Notes under the pieces: generated by a model | The model's database searches: none | Seen by the model: only the letters and a program-made list of their open reading frames with translations | Told to the model about the DNA's origin: nothing | Shown: positions 32,116-44,465 of the stretch, piece after piece | Position numbering within the stretch: the first letter of the stretch is position 1 | Layout: every line of letters begins with the position of its first letter | Translations under genes and position numbers: made by a program | From: Virgibacillus profundi | GTDB taxonomy: Bacteria > Bacillota > Bacilli > Bacillales > Amphibacillaceae | NCBI RefSeq assembly: GCF_002287375.1 | Contig: NZ_NPOA01000001.1 | Location: 372,001-436,000, forward strand | Direction of reading: 5' to 3' | DNA length: 64,000 nt

Positions 32116-33399
32116 CTATCTTTTTGTCCCTTTACGTTTCATCTCTTCATCCATTAATTGAAGAAATTCCGCATTGGTATCTGATGCTTTTAATCGTCTT
32201 AGGAAGCGTTCAAGGAAATCATTGGAGTCCTGCATGGTTTTGCGTATTGCCCACATTTTGTCAAGATGCCCTTTATCCACAAGTAATTCTTCTTTACGTG
32301 TTCCGGATCTTAAAATATCAATGGCAGGGAAAATTCTGCGTTCTGCCAAATGGCGATCGAGATGCAGTTCCATGTTTCCTGTTCCTTTGAACTCCTCATA
32401 AATGACATCATCCATGCGGGAGCCTGTGTCAACTAATGCAGTCGCCAGGATTGTAAAACTGCCGCCTTCTTCGATATTTCTTGCTGCACCGAAGAATCGT
32501 TTCGGACGATGGAATGCCGCAGGGTCAATACCACCGGAAAGTGTGCGTCCACTTGGCGGAATGACCAAGTTATAAGCACGTGCCAAACGTGTGATGCTGT
32601 CCATTAATACAATCACATCACGTTTATGTTCCACTAAACGCATAGCTCTTTCCAATACAAGCTCAGAAACCTTAATATGGCTTTCCGGGACTTCGTCAAA
32701 GGTTGAACTGACTACATCAACATCAGGGTGTACAGAGCGTTCAATGTCTGTAACTTCCTCCGGTCTTTCATCAACTAGTAAAATGATCAATTTTGCTTCC
32801 GGATGATTTTTGGAAATGCTGTTTGCAATTTCTTTTAACAGAATTGTTTTACCGGCTTTTGGTGGTGCAACAATAAGTCCACGCTGACCATAACCTACCG
32901 GGGTCATTAAATCAATAATTCGAGTGGATAATCTTTTCGATTCATCTTCCTCCAACCGCATTAATCGGTCAGGATATAAAGCTGTTAGTGCCGGAAAATG
33001 CACACGTTCTTTCGATGAATCAGGATCTTCTCCATTAACTGCATCCACATGAAGCAATCCATAGTAACGCTCATTCTCTTTAGGAGGGCGAACCTTCCCA
33101 GATACTTTATCCCCGTTACGCAGATCAAACCTGCGAATTTGTGAAGCGGATATATAAATATCTTCTGCACTTGGAGAATAATTAATCGGCCTTAGAAAGC
33201 CGAATCCTTCTGAAGGGATTATTTCTAAAACGCCATCCATAAAAAGAAAGCCATCTTTTTCTGCCTGTGCTTTTAAAATTGAAAAAATAAGTTCTTTTTT
33301 AGTTAATTTTGCATAATATGATACTTTGTATTCTCTCGCCAAAGCATAAATTTCTTTCAATGTTAATGTTTCTAAATGAGAGATTGTTAATGCTGCCAT
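32116..33399 (-). CDS. rho: Transcription termination factor Rho
   Basis: Hexameric RNA helicase that terminates transcription, 427 aa from the ATG at 33399 ([17 protein letters not shown]), equal to B. subtilis Rho. The N-terminal helix bundle, the RNA-binding cold-shock-like domain ([20 protein letters not shown]), Walker A APPKAGKT, Walker [17 protein letters not shown] and the RhlB-like Q-loop ([15 protein letters not shown]) follow in order. The longer in-frame start at 33477 lacks a ribosome site and lies in the promoter region. Confidence 0.97.
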   Translation of the reverse strand: MAALTISHLETLTLKEIYALAREYKVSYYAKLTKKELIFSILKAQAEKDGFLFMDGVLEIIPSEGFGFLRPINYSPSAEDIYISASQIRRFDLRNGDKVSGKVRPPKENERYYGLLHVDAVNGEDPDSSKERVHFPALTALYPDRLMRLEEDESKRLSTRIIDLMTPVGYGQRGLIVAPPKAGKTILLKEIANSISKNHPEAKLIILLVDERPEEVTDIERSVHPDVDVVSSTFDEVPESHIKVSELVLERAMRLVEHKRDVIVLMDSITRLARAYNLVIPPSGRTLSGGIDPAAFHRPKRFFGAARNIEEGGSFTILATALVDTGSRMDDVIYEEFKGTGNMELHLDRHLAERRIFPAIDILRSGTRKEELLVDKGHLDKMWAIRKTMQDSNDFLERFLRRLKASDTNAEFLQLMDEEMKRKGTKR

Positions 33400-33447
33400 A
33401 AAATCACCACGCCTATTCGTTTTTACATCTAAAAAGATATATGTATA

Positions 33448-33477
33448 AAAATAATTTATGTTAGTCCCATCAGTCAA
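33448..33477 (-). promoter_or_regulatory. Candidate rho promoter
   Basis: Minus strand: TTGACT (33477-33472), 18-bp spacer, TATTTT (33453-33448), about 50 nt before the rho ATG. The -10 is imperfect. From 33478 to 33678 I see no gene, only AT-rich sequence. Confidence 0.4.
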
Positions 33478-33678
33478 TAATTACTTTTTAATTTTGATGA
33501 GAATTTTGCTTTTCTTTGGTAGGTCTGTCCTTGAAGAAAAGAAGGTTTTAAGAAGCTAGATTAGAAGTTCCGTTACGTATAAACCAGAGTAGCCAATTTA
33601 TACATGTATTAAACATATACCATATTACCTTTTTACCTGTGATAATTCAACTCTATTTTTAATTTAAATGTTTAATAG

Positions 33679-33712
33679 AAAAGGAAGCCAAGAAGATTTG
33701 TGGCTCCCTTTT
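33679..33712 (-). terminator. Hairpin terminator of glpX
   Basis: AAAGG, GCCA and TGGC, CCTTT pair around an AAGAAGATTTG loop, 33-66 nt after the glpX stop. T-rich sequence (TTTTCTATT) follows on the minus strand. Confidence 0.6.
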
Positions 33713-33744
33713 CTCTTTTTTTGGAAGATAACTTTTATTTCATA

Positions 33745-34713
33745 CTATGGCTCCATCACAAGATTCGGCTTTTTCTGCAGGCTGTGTTCTCCGTCAATGA
33801 AGCGAACAGTACCACTTTTTGCCCGCATAACAACTGTTTGTGTTGTGGCTTTCGAGCCTTTAAATTGCACACCTTTAAGTAATTCACCATCGGTAACGCC
33901 TGTTGCAGCAAAGATGGCATCATCACCACTGCAAAAGTCATCCATGTATAAAACTCTATTTATATCTTTGATTCCCATTTTTTCACAGCGTGCTTTTTCC
34001 TCATCATTAGATGGAGTCAGCTTGCCCTGGATTTCGCCGCCTAAACATTTTAATGCCACTGCAGCTAAAACTCCTTCAGGTGCACCACCCTTGCCTAGCA
34101 GTATATCAACACCTGTATCATCAAATGCTGTATTTATTGCTGCTGCTACATCTCCATCAGGAATTAATTTGATTCTAGCGCCAGTTGCACGGATTTCCTC
34201 AATTAACTTTTGATGACGAGGACGATCCAATACGATTGCAACAACATCTTCTATATTTTTGTTTTTTGCTTTTGCTACCGCTTGCAGATTTTCAATTGTG
34301 GAGAAATTGATATCTATCTTGCCTACTGCTTCTGGACCAACTGCAATTTTATCCATATACATATCCGGTGCATGCAATAATGTCTTTTCATCTGCAATAG
34401 CTATAACTGCCAGTGCATTCCACGTACCCTGTGCAACGATGTTTGTTCCTTCCAAAGGATCGACTGCAACGTCTACACCTGGGCCAGAACCAGTACCAAG
34501 CTTTTCACCAATATAAAGCATTGGTGCTTCATCCATTTCTCCTTCACCGATAACTACCGTACCTTGCATCGGAATGGTATCAAATACATCTCGCATTGCA
34601 GATGTTGCAGCATCATCCGCTTCTTCTTTCATTCCCCTGCCCATCCAACGGGCTGAAGATTGTGCTGCAGCCTCGGTTACACGTACTAATTCCATTGTTA
34701 AACTTCTTTCCAT
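33745..34713 (-). CDS. glpX: Fructose-1,6-bisphosphatase class II (GlpX)
   Basis: Gluconeogenic phosphatase converting fructose-1,6-bisphosphate to fructose-6-phosphate, 322 aa. Metal- and substrate-binding motifs [14 protein letters not shown] and [16 protein letters not shown] are intact, as is the substrate loop [24 protein letters not shown] precedes the ATG. It lies between murAB and rho, the usual Bacillus order. Confidence 0.96.
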   Translation of the reverse strand: MERSLTMELVRVTEAAAQSSARWMGRGMKEEADDAATSAMRDVFDTIPMQGTVVIGEGEMDEAPMLYIGEKLGTGSGPGVDVAVDPLEGTNIVAQGTWNALAVIAIADEKTLLHAPDMYMDKIAVGPEAVGKIDINFSTIENLQAVAKAKNKNIEDVVAIVLDRPRHQKLIEEIRATGARIKLIPDGDVAAAINTAFDDTGVDILLGKGGAPEGVLAAVALKCLGGEIQGKLTPSNDEEKARCEKMGIKDINRVLYMDDFCSGDDAIFAATGVTDGELLKGVQFKGSKATTQTVVMRAKSGTVRFIDGEHSLQKKPNLVMEP

Positions 34714-34775
34714 GTTTTCCCTCTCCTTTTTATATAAATTATCCTCATCCCAAAAGGAAAAATTTTAAGAAAGGC

Positions 34776-34802
34776 TGAGCGGAAATATAAGCTTTCCGCT
34801 CA
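34776..34802 (-). terminator. Hairpin after murAB
   Basis: TGAGCGGAAA and TTTCCGCTCA form a perfect 10-bp stem, 10 nt past the murAB stop. The following minus-strand tail is GCCTTTCTTAAAATTTTT, so termination strength is uncertain; it also lies just upstream of glpX. Confidence 0.6.
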
Positions 34803-34811
34803 TCCATGGAC

Positions 34812-36098
34812 TTAAGAATTTTGAAATTGGACTATTTCTTTTTCTGTCATCTCTTCTCGCCACACGTTGGCACCGAGATTGAGTAACTTCTCTGTAACTT
34901 TTTCATAGCCTCTGTCAATATGCTCAAGGCCGGTTATTTCTGTGATACCATTTGCCATTAAGCCAGCAATAATAAGCGAAGCCCCTGCACGGAGATCTGT
35001 AGCTTTCACTCGAGCTCCTTGCAGTTGGACAGGACCTGATATAATGGCAGATCCACCTTCAACCTTTATTATAGCATTCATGCGTCTTAATTCGTCAATA
35101 TGTTTTAAGCGAGCAGAATAAATGGTATCTGTAATCACACCTGTATTTACTGCTTTTGTTAATAACGATGTAAATGGCTGTTGTAAATCTGTTGGAAATC
35201 CAGGGTATACCAATGTTTTTAAATCCACACTTTTCAGCGGATTTTTTGGTCTGATCAGTAGCTGCTCATCACTTTCCTCGATAGATACACCCATTTCACG
35301 TAATTTAGCAAGTAAAGATTCCAGATGCTGGGAAATAACATTATCAATAATAACTTCTTTCCCCTGTGCTGCTGCAGCAATTGTGTACGTACCAGCTTCA
35401 ATCCGGTCCGGTATAATCGTATGTCTGCAGCCATGCAGTGTTTCTACACCCTCAATACGAATAACGTCAGTTCCAACACCTTTAATTTTTGCACCCATAT
35501 TTGTCAGCAATGTAGCCACATCAATTATTTCCGGCTCTTTTGCCGCATTTTCAATAATTGTTTTTCCTTTTGCTTTTACTGCTGCAAGCATGATATTAAT
35601 CGTCGCACCTACACTGACGACGTCAAGGTAGATCCTGGCACCTCTCAGTTCTTTTGCCCGGAGATAAATGGCTCCCTGCTCATTGGTAACCTCGGCACCA
35701 AGTGCTTCAAATCCTTTAATATGCTGGTCAATTGGACGAGGACCCAAGTAACAGCCCCCTGGCAAGCCAATAACGGCTTTGTTAAATTTCCCAAGCATAG
35801 CTCCCATGAAATAGTAAGAGGCACGCAGCTTCTTTACTTTTCCATTTGGCAATGGCATGGATACCATATTCTCAGGATTAATGTGAACAGTTTGTCCATC
35901 CCAGGCAACTTTTCCACCTATTTCCTCCAGCAAATCCCCTAGTGTATACACATCGGAAATTTCAGGAAGTCCTTCTATTGCTACATCTGAGTCAGCTAAT
36001 ATCGCGGCAGGCAGCAAAGCCACGGCACTATTTTTCGCACCGCTTATTCGCACCTTGCCATTCAATAAATGGCCGCCCTCAATTAACATTTTTTGCAT
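34812..36098 (-). CDS. murAB: UDP-N-acetylglucosamine 1-carboxyvinyltransferase MurAB (MurZ)
   Basis: Second MurA paralogue, 428 aa from the ATG at 36098. Lys22 ([12 protein letters not shown]) and catalytic Cys116 ([13 protein letters not shown]) are present, so it should be active. An in-frame TTG at 36128 would add ten residues without a ribosome site. Position between tal/fbaA and glpX/rho corresponds to B. subtilis murAB. Its role beside MurAA is usually backup or stress-related. Confidence 0.95.
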   Translation of the reverse strand: MQKMLIEGGHLLNGKVRISGAKNSAVALLPAAILADSDVAIEGLPEISDVYTLGDLLEEIGGKVAWDGQTVHINPENMVSMPLPNGKVKKLRASYYFMGAMLGKFNKAVIGLPGGCYLGPRPIDQHIKGFEALGAEVTNEQGAIYLRAKELRGARIYLDVVSVGATINIMLAAVKAKGKTIIENAAKEPEIIDVATLLTNMGAKIKGVGTDVIRIEGVETLHGCRHTIIPDRIEAGTYTIAAAAQGKEVIIDNVISQHLESLLAKLREMGVSIEESDEQLLIRPKNPLKSVDLKTLVYPGFPTDLQQPFTSLLTKAVNTGVITDTIYSARLKHIDELRRMNAIIKVEGGSAIISGPVQLQGARVKATDLRAGASLIIAGLMANGITEITGLEHIDRGYEKVTEKLLNLGANVWREEMTEKEIVQFQNS

Positions 36099-36259
36099 TT
36101 TAAACCCCACTTCCCTGAGGTTGTTCAAAGATTAATTTGAACACACACATCTTTTGAAGTAATCGATCATTTTCAATTTGGAATCCAGGTCATGAAACTA
36201 TATTTCACCGAACCACAGCCTTCCAACATATCTTGTGCAGTTCTTCCATTATTATGCAA

Positions 36260-36901
36260 TTAATTTTGCTTGTTCCAGTCTGCAAGAAATTTTTCAATAC
36301 CTTGGTCTGTTAATGGATGTTTTACAAGTTGCTCAAGTACCTTCAACGGAAGTGTTGCAATATGTGCTCCATTTAATGCTGCATCTATTACATGTAATGG
36401 ATGTCTGATGGAAGCTGCAATAATTTCAGAATGAATATCATGACGGTTAAAAATTTCCGAAATGGTTGCAACAAGATTCATTCCATCATGTCCAATATCA
36501 TCCAATCGCCCTAAAAATGGCGAAACATAAGTAGCACCTGCCCGTGCTGCAAGAAGTGCCTGGTTTGCATTGAAAATTAATGTGACATTTGTTTTTATAT
36601 TTAAATCACTAAATGCCTTGACTGCTTTTAGACCTTCTAATGTCATTGGTACCTTTACAGTAATGTTCGGGGCGATGGCAGCCAATTCTTTCCCCTCATT
36701 GATCATACCTTCTGCATCTTCAGCGATAACTTCCGCACTTACAGAACCTGACACTTCTGCAGTAATTTCACGCAGCCGGTCATGAAATGATACACCTTCT
36801 TTTGCCACCAAACTTGGGTTTGTCGTTACACCTGCAAGAATACCAAGTTCATTTGCCAGTCTTATTTCATCAATGTTCGCAGTATCAATAAAAAATTTCA
36901 T
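36260..36901 (-). CDS. tal: Transaldolase / fructose-6-phosphate aldolase family
   Basis: TIM-barrel aldolase of the small transaldolase family, 213 aa from the ATG at 36901. The Schiff-base lysine segment is NITVKVPMT, the family start is [13 protein letters not shown], and [13 protein letters not shown] and FLGRLDDIG follow. Whether it acts as a true transaldolase or as an F6P aldolase cannot be told from sequence alone. It lies 55 nt after fbaA and before murAB, the B. subtilis fbaA-ywjH-murAB order. Confidence 0.93.
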   Translation of the reverse strand: MKFFIDTANIDEIRLANELGILAGVTTNPSLVAKEGVSFHDRLREITAEVSGSVSAEVIAEDAEGMINEGKELAAIAPNITVKVPMTLEGLKAVKAFSDLNIKTNVTLIFNANQALLAARAGATYVSPFLGRLDDIGHDGMNLVATISEIFNRHDIHSEIIAASIRHPLHVIDAALNGAHIATLPLKVLEQLVKHPLTDQGIEKFLADWNKQN

Positions 36902-36955
36902 TAAGCAAGCCCCCACTTCTTTATATGAATTATTTTATTTCTTAGTACAACTTAC

Positions 36956-37813
36956 TTAAGCTTTTTGTGAAGAACCAAATTCGCGCATTTTGCCCATAAC
37001 TGTTTGTTTAATCGCTTCTGTACCTGGTCCTAGATATTTACGTGGGTCATATTGATCCGGATCTGCAGCCAATGCTTCACGAACTGCTTTTGACTGAGAA
37101 ATTTGGTTATCCGTATTTACATTAATTTTCGCAGTACCTAATGAAATAGAGCGTTGGATATCTTTTGTAGGGATCCCAGTTCCGCCATGTAATACCAATG
37201 GAAGAGCTATAGTTTTGGAGATTTCCTCCATTTCAGTAAAGCCTAAGTTTGGTTCACCTTTGTATGGACCGTGAACTGAACCTAAAGCTGGTGCTAGGCA
37301 ATCAATGCCAGTACGGTTAACAAGCTCTAAACATTCTTTAGGATCCGCGTAAATGACACCCTCTGCAATTACGTCATCTTCCTGTCCACCAACTATACCA
37401 AGCTCTGCTTCTACGGAACCCCCGTGGATATGTGCCAACTCTACTACTTTACTTGTTGTTGCAATATTTTCTTCCAATGGACCATGGGATGCGTCAATCA
37501 TCACAGAAGTGAATCCTGCGTGAATGGCTTCCGCACATTTTGCAAAGCTTGAACCATGATCTAAATGAATAGCTACCGGAACTGTTGTGCCATAAGCTTC
37601 CATTAATGACTTCACCATGGATACAACTACTTTAAAACCACCCATGTATCTTCCTGCACCTTCAGAAACACCTAGAATAACCGGTGATTTTTCTTCCTCT
37701 GCTGCCTGAAGAATAGCCTGTATATACTCCAGATTATTTATATTGAATTGACCAACTGCATAACCATCTCTTTTTCCTGTTTCGAGCATTTCTTTCATAG
37801 AAACCAATGGCAT
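36956..37813 (-). CDS. fbaA: Fructose-bisphosphate aldolase class II
   Basis: Zinc-dependent glycolytic aldolase, 285 aa. The zinc ligands are in AIHLDHGSS and LVLHGGTGI, and the second metal-site residues in [13 protein letters not shown]. The phosphate-binding [14 protein letters not shown] follows. GAGGAGG precedes the ATG. Shares a transcriptional direction and near spacing with tal, and follows spo0F by 101 bp. Confidence 0.97.
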   Translation of the reverse strand: MPLVSMKEMLETGKRDGYAVGQFNINNLEYIQAILQAAEEEKSPVILGVSEGAGRYMGGFKVVVSMVKSLMEAYGTTVPVAIHLDHGSSFAKCAEAIHAGFTSVMIDASHGPLEENIATTSKVVELAHIHGGSVEAELGIVGGQEDDVIAEGVIYADPKECLELVNRTGIDCLAPALGSVHGPYKGEPNLGFTEMEEISKTIALPLVLHGGTGIPTKDIQRSISLGTAKINVNTDNQISQSKAVREALAADPDQYDPRKYLGPGTEAIKQTVMGKMREFGSSQKA

Positions 37814-37914
37814 TGTATATCCTCCTCTAGATGAATACGTTCATCATTTGAATTTAATTATTCTACATTATAAGAATACCAACTACTGCAGCCCGGCGCA
37901 AGAATAGAGTGATT

Positions 37915-38274
37915 TTAACCGATAATAGACTTTACAATGTTGCAAACATCCATCACATTAAATGGTTTTGGCAAAACATTTTTTACCGAACTGTAATGTT
38001 CTGCTTCCTTAATAATATCTTCTGCCAAACCACTCATAAGTATTGCTGGTATGTGAATTTCAGCGGCTTCCATTCGCTGTAAAACCTTTGTTCCATCCAA
38101 AATTGGAAGCTTATAATCTAAAATAATTAAATCAAATAAATGCTCCGTAACTTTATCCAATGCCTGTTTTCCAGTATTAGCTGTATATACTATATACCCT
38201 TCATTTTCGAGAATATCTGTCAATAACAAACATATCCCTGGCTGATCATCAACCACCAAAATCTCCTTAGCCAA
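37915..38274 (-). CDS. spo0F: Sporulation phosphorelay response regulator Spo0F
   Basis: Single-domain receiver protein, 119 aa, that accepts phosphate from sensor kinases and passes it to Spo0B and on to Spo0A. Acidic pocket DD at 9-10, phospho-acceptor Asp53 (LIILDYKLPILDG), switch Ser in ILMSG and conserved Lys in LPKPF. There is no output domain. Assigned by fold and by position between pyrG and fbaA. A sigma-H-like promoter lies upstream. Confidence 0.92.
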   Translation of the reverse strand: MAKEILVVDDQPGICLLLTDILENEGYIVYTANTGKQALDKVTEHLFDLIILDYKLPILDGTKVLQRMEAAEIHIPAILMSGLAEDIIKEAEHYSSVKNVLPKPFNVMDVCNIVKSIIG

Positions 38275-38315
38275 TAACCTTTCCCCCTTCTGTCTTTCTA
38301 TCCCCTAGTCAGTTA

Positions 38316-38343
38316 GTTCTCCATACAAACCCCATTCTCCTGC
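38316..38343 (-). promoter_or_regulatory. Candidate sigma-H promoter of spo0F
   Basis: Minus strand: GCAGGAGAA (38343-38335), 12-bp spacer, GGAGAAC (38322-38316), matching the sigma-H pattern RNAGGAWWW and RNNGAAT with one mismatch in each box. It lies about 40 nt before the ATG. B. subtilis spo0F has a sigma-H promoter. No clear 0A box (TGTCGAA) was found nearby. Confidence 0.5.
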
Positions 38344-38465
38344 AAAAAATTGATTTTGTTGTGTATCAGCAGGTGAATTTTTGAAAGATTTGTTGTTATT
38401 GACACAATAGATAAAGACGGCGATGTAATTATTGTTTGCTATATGTATTTGCTATAATCGCCGTT

Positions 38466-38555
38466 GGATCGCTCTTCTCAAGGACATAACTGCTAGAAAT
38501 TAAATGGGAGTTGTCCGTGAGAACTCTTCTCAACGACAATTCTGCTCAAAACCAA
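38466..38555 (+). repeat. Palindromic TGTCCGTGAGA repeat, two units
   Basis: Related to the repeat at 26689: TTCTCA boxes at 38475 and 38527 are 52 bp apart, with TTGTCCGTGAGAACTCTTCT in between and the shared linker CTGCTAGAAATTAAATG. It lies past the pyrG terminator, in the gap to spo0F. Confidence 0.72.
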
Positions 38556-38583
38556 GCTCAAACTGTCCAATAGAAGAAGAAAC

Positions 38584-38623
38584 AAAAAAACCCCGAAAAG
38601 GATGTAAAACATCCTTTTCGGGG
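38584..38623 (-). terminator. Intrinsic terminator of pyrG
   Basis: A perfect 14-bp stem (CCCCGAAAAGGATG with its complement), 5-nt loop and TTTTTTTG, 8 nt after the pyrG stop. Confidence 0.95.
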
Positions 38624-38630
38624 TTTCGAT

Positions 38631-40280
<1,650 letters not shown>

Positions 40281-40315
40281 CTAATATTGTGTACTAAAAT
40301 GAAAAATAAATAATA

Positions 40316-40351
40316 AAAAGCGCTCCCCTTAATAGGTAAGGGAAACGCTTT
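40316..40351 (-). terminator. pyrG leader attenuator (conditional terminator)
   Basis: On the minus strand AAGCGTTTCCCTTA pairs with TAAGGGGAGCGCTT, followed by TTTATTATTT. It lies between the pyrG transcription start (40374) and the pyrG ATG. The 5' arm contains the C/U-rich TTTCCCTT, which extra 5' G residues could pair with. This is the arrangement known for B. subtilis pyrG, where low CTP leads to reiterative G addition at GGGCUC, and the poly-G prevents the terminator from forming. Confidence 0.8.
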
Positions 40352-40373
40352 GGATGTGTAGATTTAAAGAGCC

Positions 40374-40410
40374 CAATAAAAATTGTACTCATACAGATTA
40401 AAAAAGTCAA
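40374..40410 (-). promoter_or_regulatory. pyrG: pyrG promoter with GGGCTC start
   Basis: Minus strand: -35 TTGACT (40410-40405), 17-bp spacer, -10 TACAAT (40387-40382), then 7 nt to GGGCTC starting at 40374. The GGGCTC initial sequence is the hallmark of reiterative-transcription control of pyrG in Gram-positives. The -35 is only 13 nt past the rpoE stop. Confidence 0.8.
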
Positions 40411-40423
40411 GCTAACCTAAAAT

Positions 40424-40906
40424 TTATTTTTTAGCTTTCTCATCGTCGTCTTCGTCATCTGAATCCTCATCATCTTCATCTAATTCTTCTTCACCAAGTT
40501 CTTTTTCAAACTCATCTTCATCCAGGTCGTCAACTATTTCCTCGATATCCTCATCAACAATATCAAGTTCTTCTTCAACAACCTCTTTTTTCTTTTTCTT
40601 CGCTTTTTTCTTCTTCTTTTTCGGAGCTGGTGCAACTTCCTCATCCATTTGTTCAACAGGATACCAGCGTTTCAGACCCCACATATTTTCCCCAATCGTA
40701 ATAAAATGTCCATTGACATTCAAATCTGTATAAAATTGAGAAATATATTCCTGCTTTTCTTTTTTGGTAAGTCCTTTCAGTTCCGCAATTTTCTCAAAAA
40801 TATCTTTGAAGTTAATCGCCTTTTTTTCTTCCAATAATAGTAAATCTGCCAAATCAATCATTGACATACTTTTTAATTCCTCGTGGCTGTATTTCTTCAA
40901 GCTCAC
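40424..40906 (-). CDS. rpoE: RNA polymerase delta subunit
   Basis: Gram-positive RNA polymerase accessory protein, 160 aa, that affects promoter selectivity and recycling. The N-terminal HARE-HTH fold domain (residues about 1-90, FYTDLNVNGHFITIGENMWGLKRWYP) is followed by a Lys tract (KKKKKKAKKKKK) and then a long Asp/Glu tail. The same order of basic patch and acidic tail is seen in B. subtilis. It precedes pyrG as in other Bacilli. Confidence 0.96.
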   Translation of the reverse strand: MSLKKYSHEELKSMSMIDLADLLLLEEKKAINFKDIFEKIAELKGLTKKEKQEYISQFYTDLNVNGHFITIGENMWGLKRWYPVEQMDEEVAPAPKKKKKKAKKKKKEVVEEELDIVDEDIEEIVDDLDEDEFEKELGEEELDEDDEDSDDEDDDEKAKK

Positions 40907-41065
40907 AGCAACGCACTCCCTTTACTTATATAATAAGGCTTTTTGCCCTGGTGATCATACTATTGATTTATCTATGATATATTCTTTTTATTATACTACA
41001 ATAACCAAATAAACCATACCATACATTATAAACAAATAGTTAGTGATTATGCCAGAGATGAAGTA

Positions 41066-41105
41066 GAAAAAAGTTGAGAAATGAAATCATTCCCTCAACT
41101 TTTTC
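41066..41105. terminator. Bidirectional terminator past icmF
   Basis: AAAAGTTGAG and CTCAACTTTT form a 10-bp stem flanked by A-runs and T-runs, 80 nt after the icmF stop on the minus strand. Confidence 0.75.
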
Positions 41106-41185
41106 CTTTTAAAGCTGTTTGCTTCTTGCCTTTTCCTTACGTCGCCGGCCAAGCCCGCTTCATTTTTCTTATCCGACTTCAGCTG

Positions 41186-44100
41186 CTACATATTCCTTCT
41201 ATACTGTCCGCCTACTTCGTATAGTGCGTTAGTAATTTGTCCAAGGCTCGCAACCTTAACTGTTTCAATAAGCTCCGCAAAAACATTTCCGCCTGATGCA
41301 GCAACTTCTTTCAACTGCTTCAATGCCGCATCCGTATGCTCCTTATTTGCATCCTGGAACTTATGCAATTCACTAATTTGATGTTCTTTCTCTTCTTTGG
41401 ATGCCCGGGCAAGTTCCATAGAATCAATTTGATCGTCAGATGGTGGATTTGGATTTACATACGTGTTTACCCCAACAATTGGCAAATCACCTGAATGCTT
41501 TTTTCCTTCATAGTAAAGGGATTCTTCCTGAATTTTACCCCGCTGGTATTGCCGCTCCATCGCACCAAGCACGCCACCACGGTCATTCATTTTTTCAAAT
41601 TCCTGCAGTACTGCTTCCTCAACCAAATCAGTTAGTTCCTCAATGATGAATGAGCCTTGCAAGGAGTTTTCGTTTTTGGTCAGTCCAAATTCCTTATTAA
41701 TGATCATTTGAATCGCCATTGCTCTGCGGACAGATTCCTCTGTTGGTGTCGTAATTGCCTCATCATATGCATTTGTGTGCAGTGAATTCGTATTATCCTG
41801 AATGGCCAGCAATGCCTGCAATGTTGTACGAATATCATTAAAATCAATTTCCTGTGCATGCAGTGAACGTCCTGATGTCTGCACATGATACTTCAGTTTC
41901 TGACTGCGCTCATTTGCCCCGTATTTATCACGCATCGTAATCGCCCAAATACGACGAGCCACACGCCCGATCACGGAATACTCAGGATCCAGACCGTTTG
42001 AAAAGAAGAATGACAGGTTTGGAGCAAATTTATTAACGTCCATTCCTCTGCTTAAATAATATTCCACATAGGTGAATCCATTTGCCAATGTAAACGCCAG
42101 TTGGGTAATCGGATTCGCGCCAGCTTCTGCAATATGATAGCCGGAAATGGACACAGAATAGTAATTACGCACTTTTTTATCAATAAAATACTGCTGGATG
42201 TCACCCATCATACGTAATGCAAATTCCGTTGAAAAGATACATGTATTTTGCCCCTGATCCTCTTTTAAAATATCTGCCTGAACTGTACCGCGGACTACTG
42301 CCAATGTATCATCTTTAATTTCTCCATATTCTTCCTGATTCGGTTCACGGTTATTTTCTTCTTTAAACTTCGTAATCTGCTGATCGATTGCTGTATTGAA
42401 AAACATTGCCAGAATAATTGGTGCAGGTCCGTTTATCGTCATCGAGACAGATGTTAATGGATTTGTTAAATCAAATCCGGCATACAGCTTTTTCATATCT
42501 TCCAGTGTACAGATGTTTACACCGCTCTCGCCGACTTTTCCGTAAATGTCCGGTCGTGGCGCAGGATCTTCTCCATACAATGTAACCGAATCAAATGCTG
42601 TGGATAGACGTTTGGCATCATCATTTTTTGATAAATAATGGAAGCGGCGATTCGTCCGTTCCGGTGTGCCTTCCCCGGCAAACTGACGTGTTGGATCTTC
42701 GCCTTTTCGTTTGAACGGAAAAACACCTGCTGTAAATGGAAATGCTCCTGGAACATTTTCTTTACGCAGCCAAGTTAAACGCTCTCCCCAATCCTGGAAT
42801 TTCGGAAAAGCTACCTTAGGTATTTTAAGTCCTGATAATGACTCTGTAACGATATCCATCTCAATTTCTTTATCACGAACTGAAAATGTCATCGTGCCTT
42901 GAGCATAGTTTTCTTTTATTTCATCCCATGCCCCGAGGAGCTTATTTGCCTTAGGATCAAGCTTCTCCATGTATTGATCAAACGTTTGATCAATAGTTTT
43001 TACGACACTTTCATCCTCGATTACTTCCTTTGCACCATGAAGCTGATGAAGCTTTCTTGCCGTATCACTTTGACTATTTGTATGTTGATGATATGTGCGA
43101 ATATGTGTGGCAATTTCACGTAAATAATGACGGCGTTCGTTTGTAATAATCATATTTTGTTTTTGGGCAATAATATTTCGATCAAAGTTTATTTCATTCT
43201 CCCAATTATATTTTTCATTCAATGTATCAATGACTGACGCAAATAATGCGTTTGTGCCTGCATCATTAAACTGACTAGCAATCGTCCCAAATACAGGGAA
43301 TTTTTCTTTATCCTGATGGAAGAGCATATGACTCCGTTCGTATTGTTTTCGCACTTGATTGAGCGCATCCTCTGAACCTTTTTGCTCAAATTTATTGATG
43401 ACTATAAAATCCGCATAATCAATCATGTCGATTTTCTCAAGCTGTGTAGGTGCGCCAAATTCAGCTGTCATCACATACATAGATAGGTCGGTAATATCGG
43501 TAATAGCCGCATCCCCCTGACCGATCCCACTTGTTTCCACAATAATAAAATCATATCCTGATGCACGAATAACATCGATCACATCCTGAATGGCTTTAGA
43601 AAGCTCACTTCTTGAGTCACGGGTTGCAAGCGAGCGCATATATACACGATCTGTGAAAATGGCATTCATCCGAATTCGATCACCAAGCAATGCGCCACCA
43701 GTCTTTCTTTTCGTTGGATCAATCGAAATAACTGCTATTTTCCGATCAGGTATTTCATTCATAAACCGGCGGATCAATTCATCCGTTAATGAGCTTTTCC
43801 CTGCGCCACCTGTGCCGGTAATTCCAAGTACAGGCGTTTTTTCATTCCCTTTTTCTCTTAATGTTTCAAGCACACGCTGTTTTTCATCTGGATCAGCTTC
43901 ACTATTCTCAACATAGGTAATATATTGGCCAATCGCCTTACGTTCCCCTTTTACTAATCGATCCAGATCTTTTTCCAGATCAACTGGCGGGATAAAATCA
44001 CATTCCTCCAGCATTCGGTTAATCATTCCCTGAAGACCATATTTCCGCCCGTCCTCCGGGGAAAATATCCATGAAACCCCGTATCCATGCAGCTCTTTAA

Positions 44101-44428
44101 TTTCACGTGGAATAATTACTCCACCACCGCCGCCATAAATCTTAATGTGTTCTGCTCCGAGTTCTTTCAACAAATCGACCATATACTTAAAATATTCTAC
44201 ATGGCCCCCCTGATAGGATGATATCGCAATTCCCTGTACATCTTCCTGAATCGCAGCATGAACCACCTCTTCCACTGAGCGGTTATGACCTAAATGAATT
44301 ACTTCCCCTCCGCTTGCCTGTAAAATTCTCCGCATAATGTTAATTGAAGCATCATGTCCATCAAATAAACTTGATGCGGTTACAAAACGGACAGGATTAG
44401 TCGGTTTATAAATCGTTACTTGTTCCAT
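41186..44428 (-). CDS. icmF: Fused isobutyryl-CoA mutase IcmF
   Basis: Coenzyme-B12 mutase interconverting isobutyryl-CoA and n-butyryl-CoA, with its own G-protein chaperone in the same chain; 1080 aa. I use the ATG at 44428 with GAGGAGG 8 nt upstream. Order: B12-binding domain ([12 protein letters not shown], His25 as the cobalt ligand), G-domain with Walker A GTGGAGKS at about 205-212 and [12 protein letters not shown], then the TIM-barrel mutase ([33 protein letters not shown]). It ends the meaB-tetR-icmF operon. The locus suggests metabolism of valine-derived or even-chain acyl-CoAs. Confidence 0.95.
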   Translation of the reverse strand: MEQVTIYKPTNPVRFVTASSLFDGHDASINIMRRILQASGGEVIHLGHNRSVEEVVHAAIQEDVQGIAISSYQGGHVEYFKYMVDLLKELGAEHIKIYGGGGGVIIPREIKELHGYGVSWIFSPEDGRKYGLQGMINRMLEECDFIPPVDLEKDLDRLVKGERKAIGQYITYVENSEADPDEKQRVLETLREKGNEKTPVLGITGTGGAGKSSLTDELIRRFMNEIPDRKIAVISIDPTKRKTGGALLGDRIRMNAIFTDRVYMRSLATRDSRSELSKAIQDVIDVIRASGYDFIIVETSGIGQGDAAITDITDLSMYVMTAEFGAPTQLEKIDMIDYADFIVINKFEQKGSEDALNQVRKQYERSHMLFHQDKEKFPVFGTIASQFNDAGTNALFASVIDTLNEKYNWENEINFDRNIIAQKQNMIITNERRHYLREIATHIRTYHQHTNSQSDTARKLHQLHGAKEVIEDESVVKTIDQTFDQYMEKLDPKANKLLGAWDEIKENYAQGTMTFSVRDKEIEMDIVTESLSGLKIPKVAFPKFQDWGERLTWLRKENVPGAFPFTAGVFPFKRKGEDPTRQFAGEGTPERTNRRFHYLSKNDDAKRLSTAFDSVTLYGEDPAPRPDIYGKVGESGVNICTLEDMKKLYAGFDLTNPLTSVSMTINGPAPIILAMFFNTAIDQQITKFKEENNREPNQEEYGEIKDDTLAVVRGTVQADILKEDQGQNTCIFSTEFALRMMGDIQQYFIDKKVRNYYSVSISGYHIAEAGANPITQLAFTLANGFTYVEYYLSRGMDVNKFAPNLSFFFSNGLDPEYSVIGRVARRIWAITMRDKYGANERSQKLKYHVQTSGRSLHAQEIDFNDIRTTLQALLAIQDNTNSLHTNAYDEAITTPTEESVRRAMAIQMIINKEFGLTKNENSLQGSFIIEELTDLVEEAVLQEFEKMNDRGGVLGAMERQYQRGKIQEESLYYEGKKHSGDLPIVGVNTYVNPNPPSDDQIDSMELARASKEEKEHQISELHKFQDANKEHTDAALKQLKEVAASGGNVFAELIETVKVASLGQITNALYEVGGQYRRNM

Positions 44429-44451
44429 CACCCAAGCCTCCTCTTCATATT

Positions 44452-44465
44452 TTAAAACGTTTTCA
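44452..44465 (-). promoter_or_regulatory. Candidate cre (CcpA) site before icmF
   Basis: Minus strand TGAAAACGTTTTAA matches the cre consensus TGWAANCGNTNWCA at 13 of 14 positions. It overlaps the tetR stop codon and lies 24 nt before the icmF start, so it could block transcript elongation into icmF under glucose. Confidence 0.35.

Noticed and set aside
35325-35942. Long plus-strand frame opposite murAB (also 33668-34213, 30860-31324, 5920-6351)
   Set aside because: Antisense shadows of well-conserved minus-strand genes; Cys/Ser/Phe-rich compositions and no ribosome sites.
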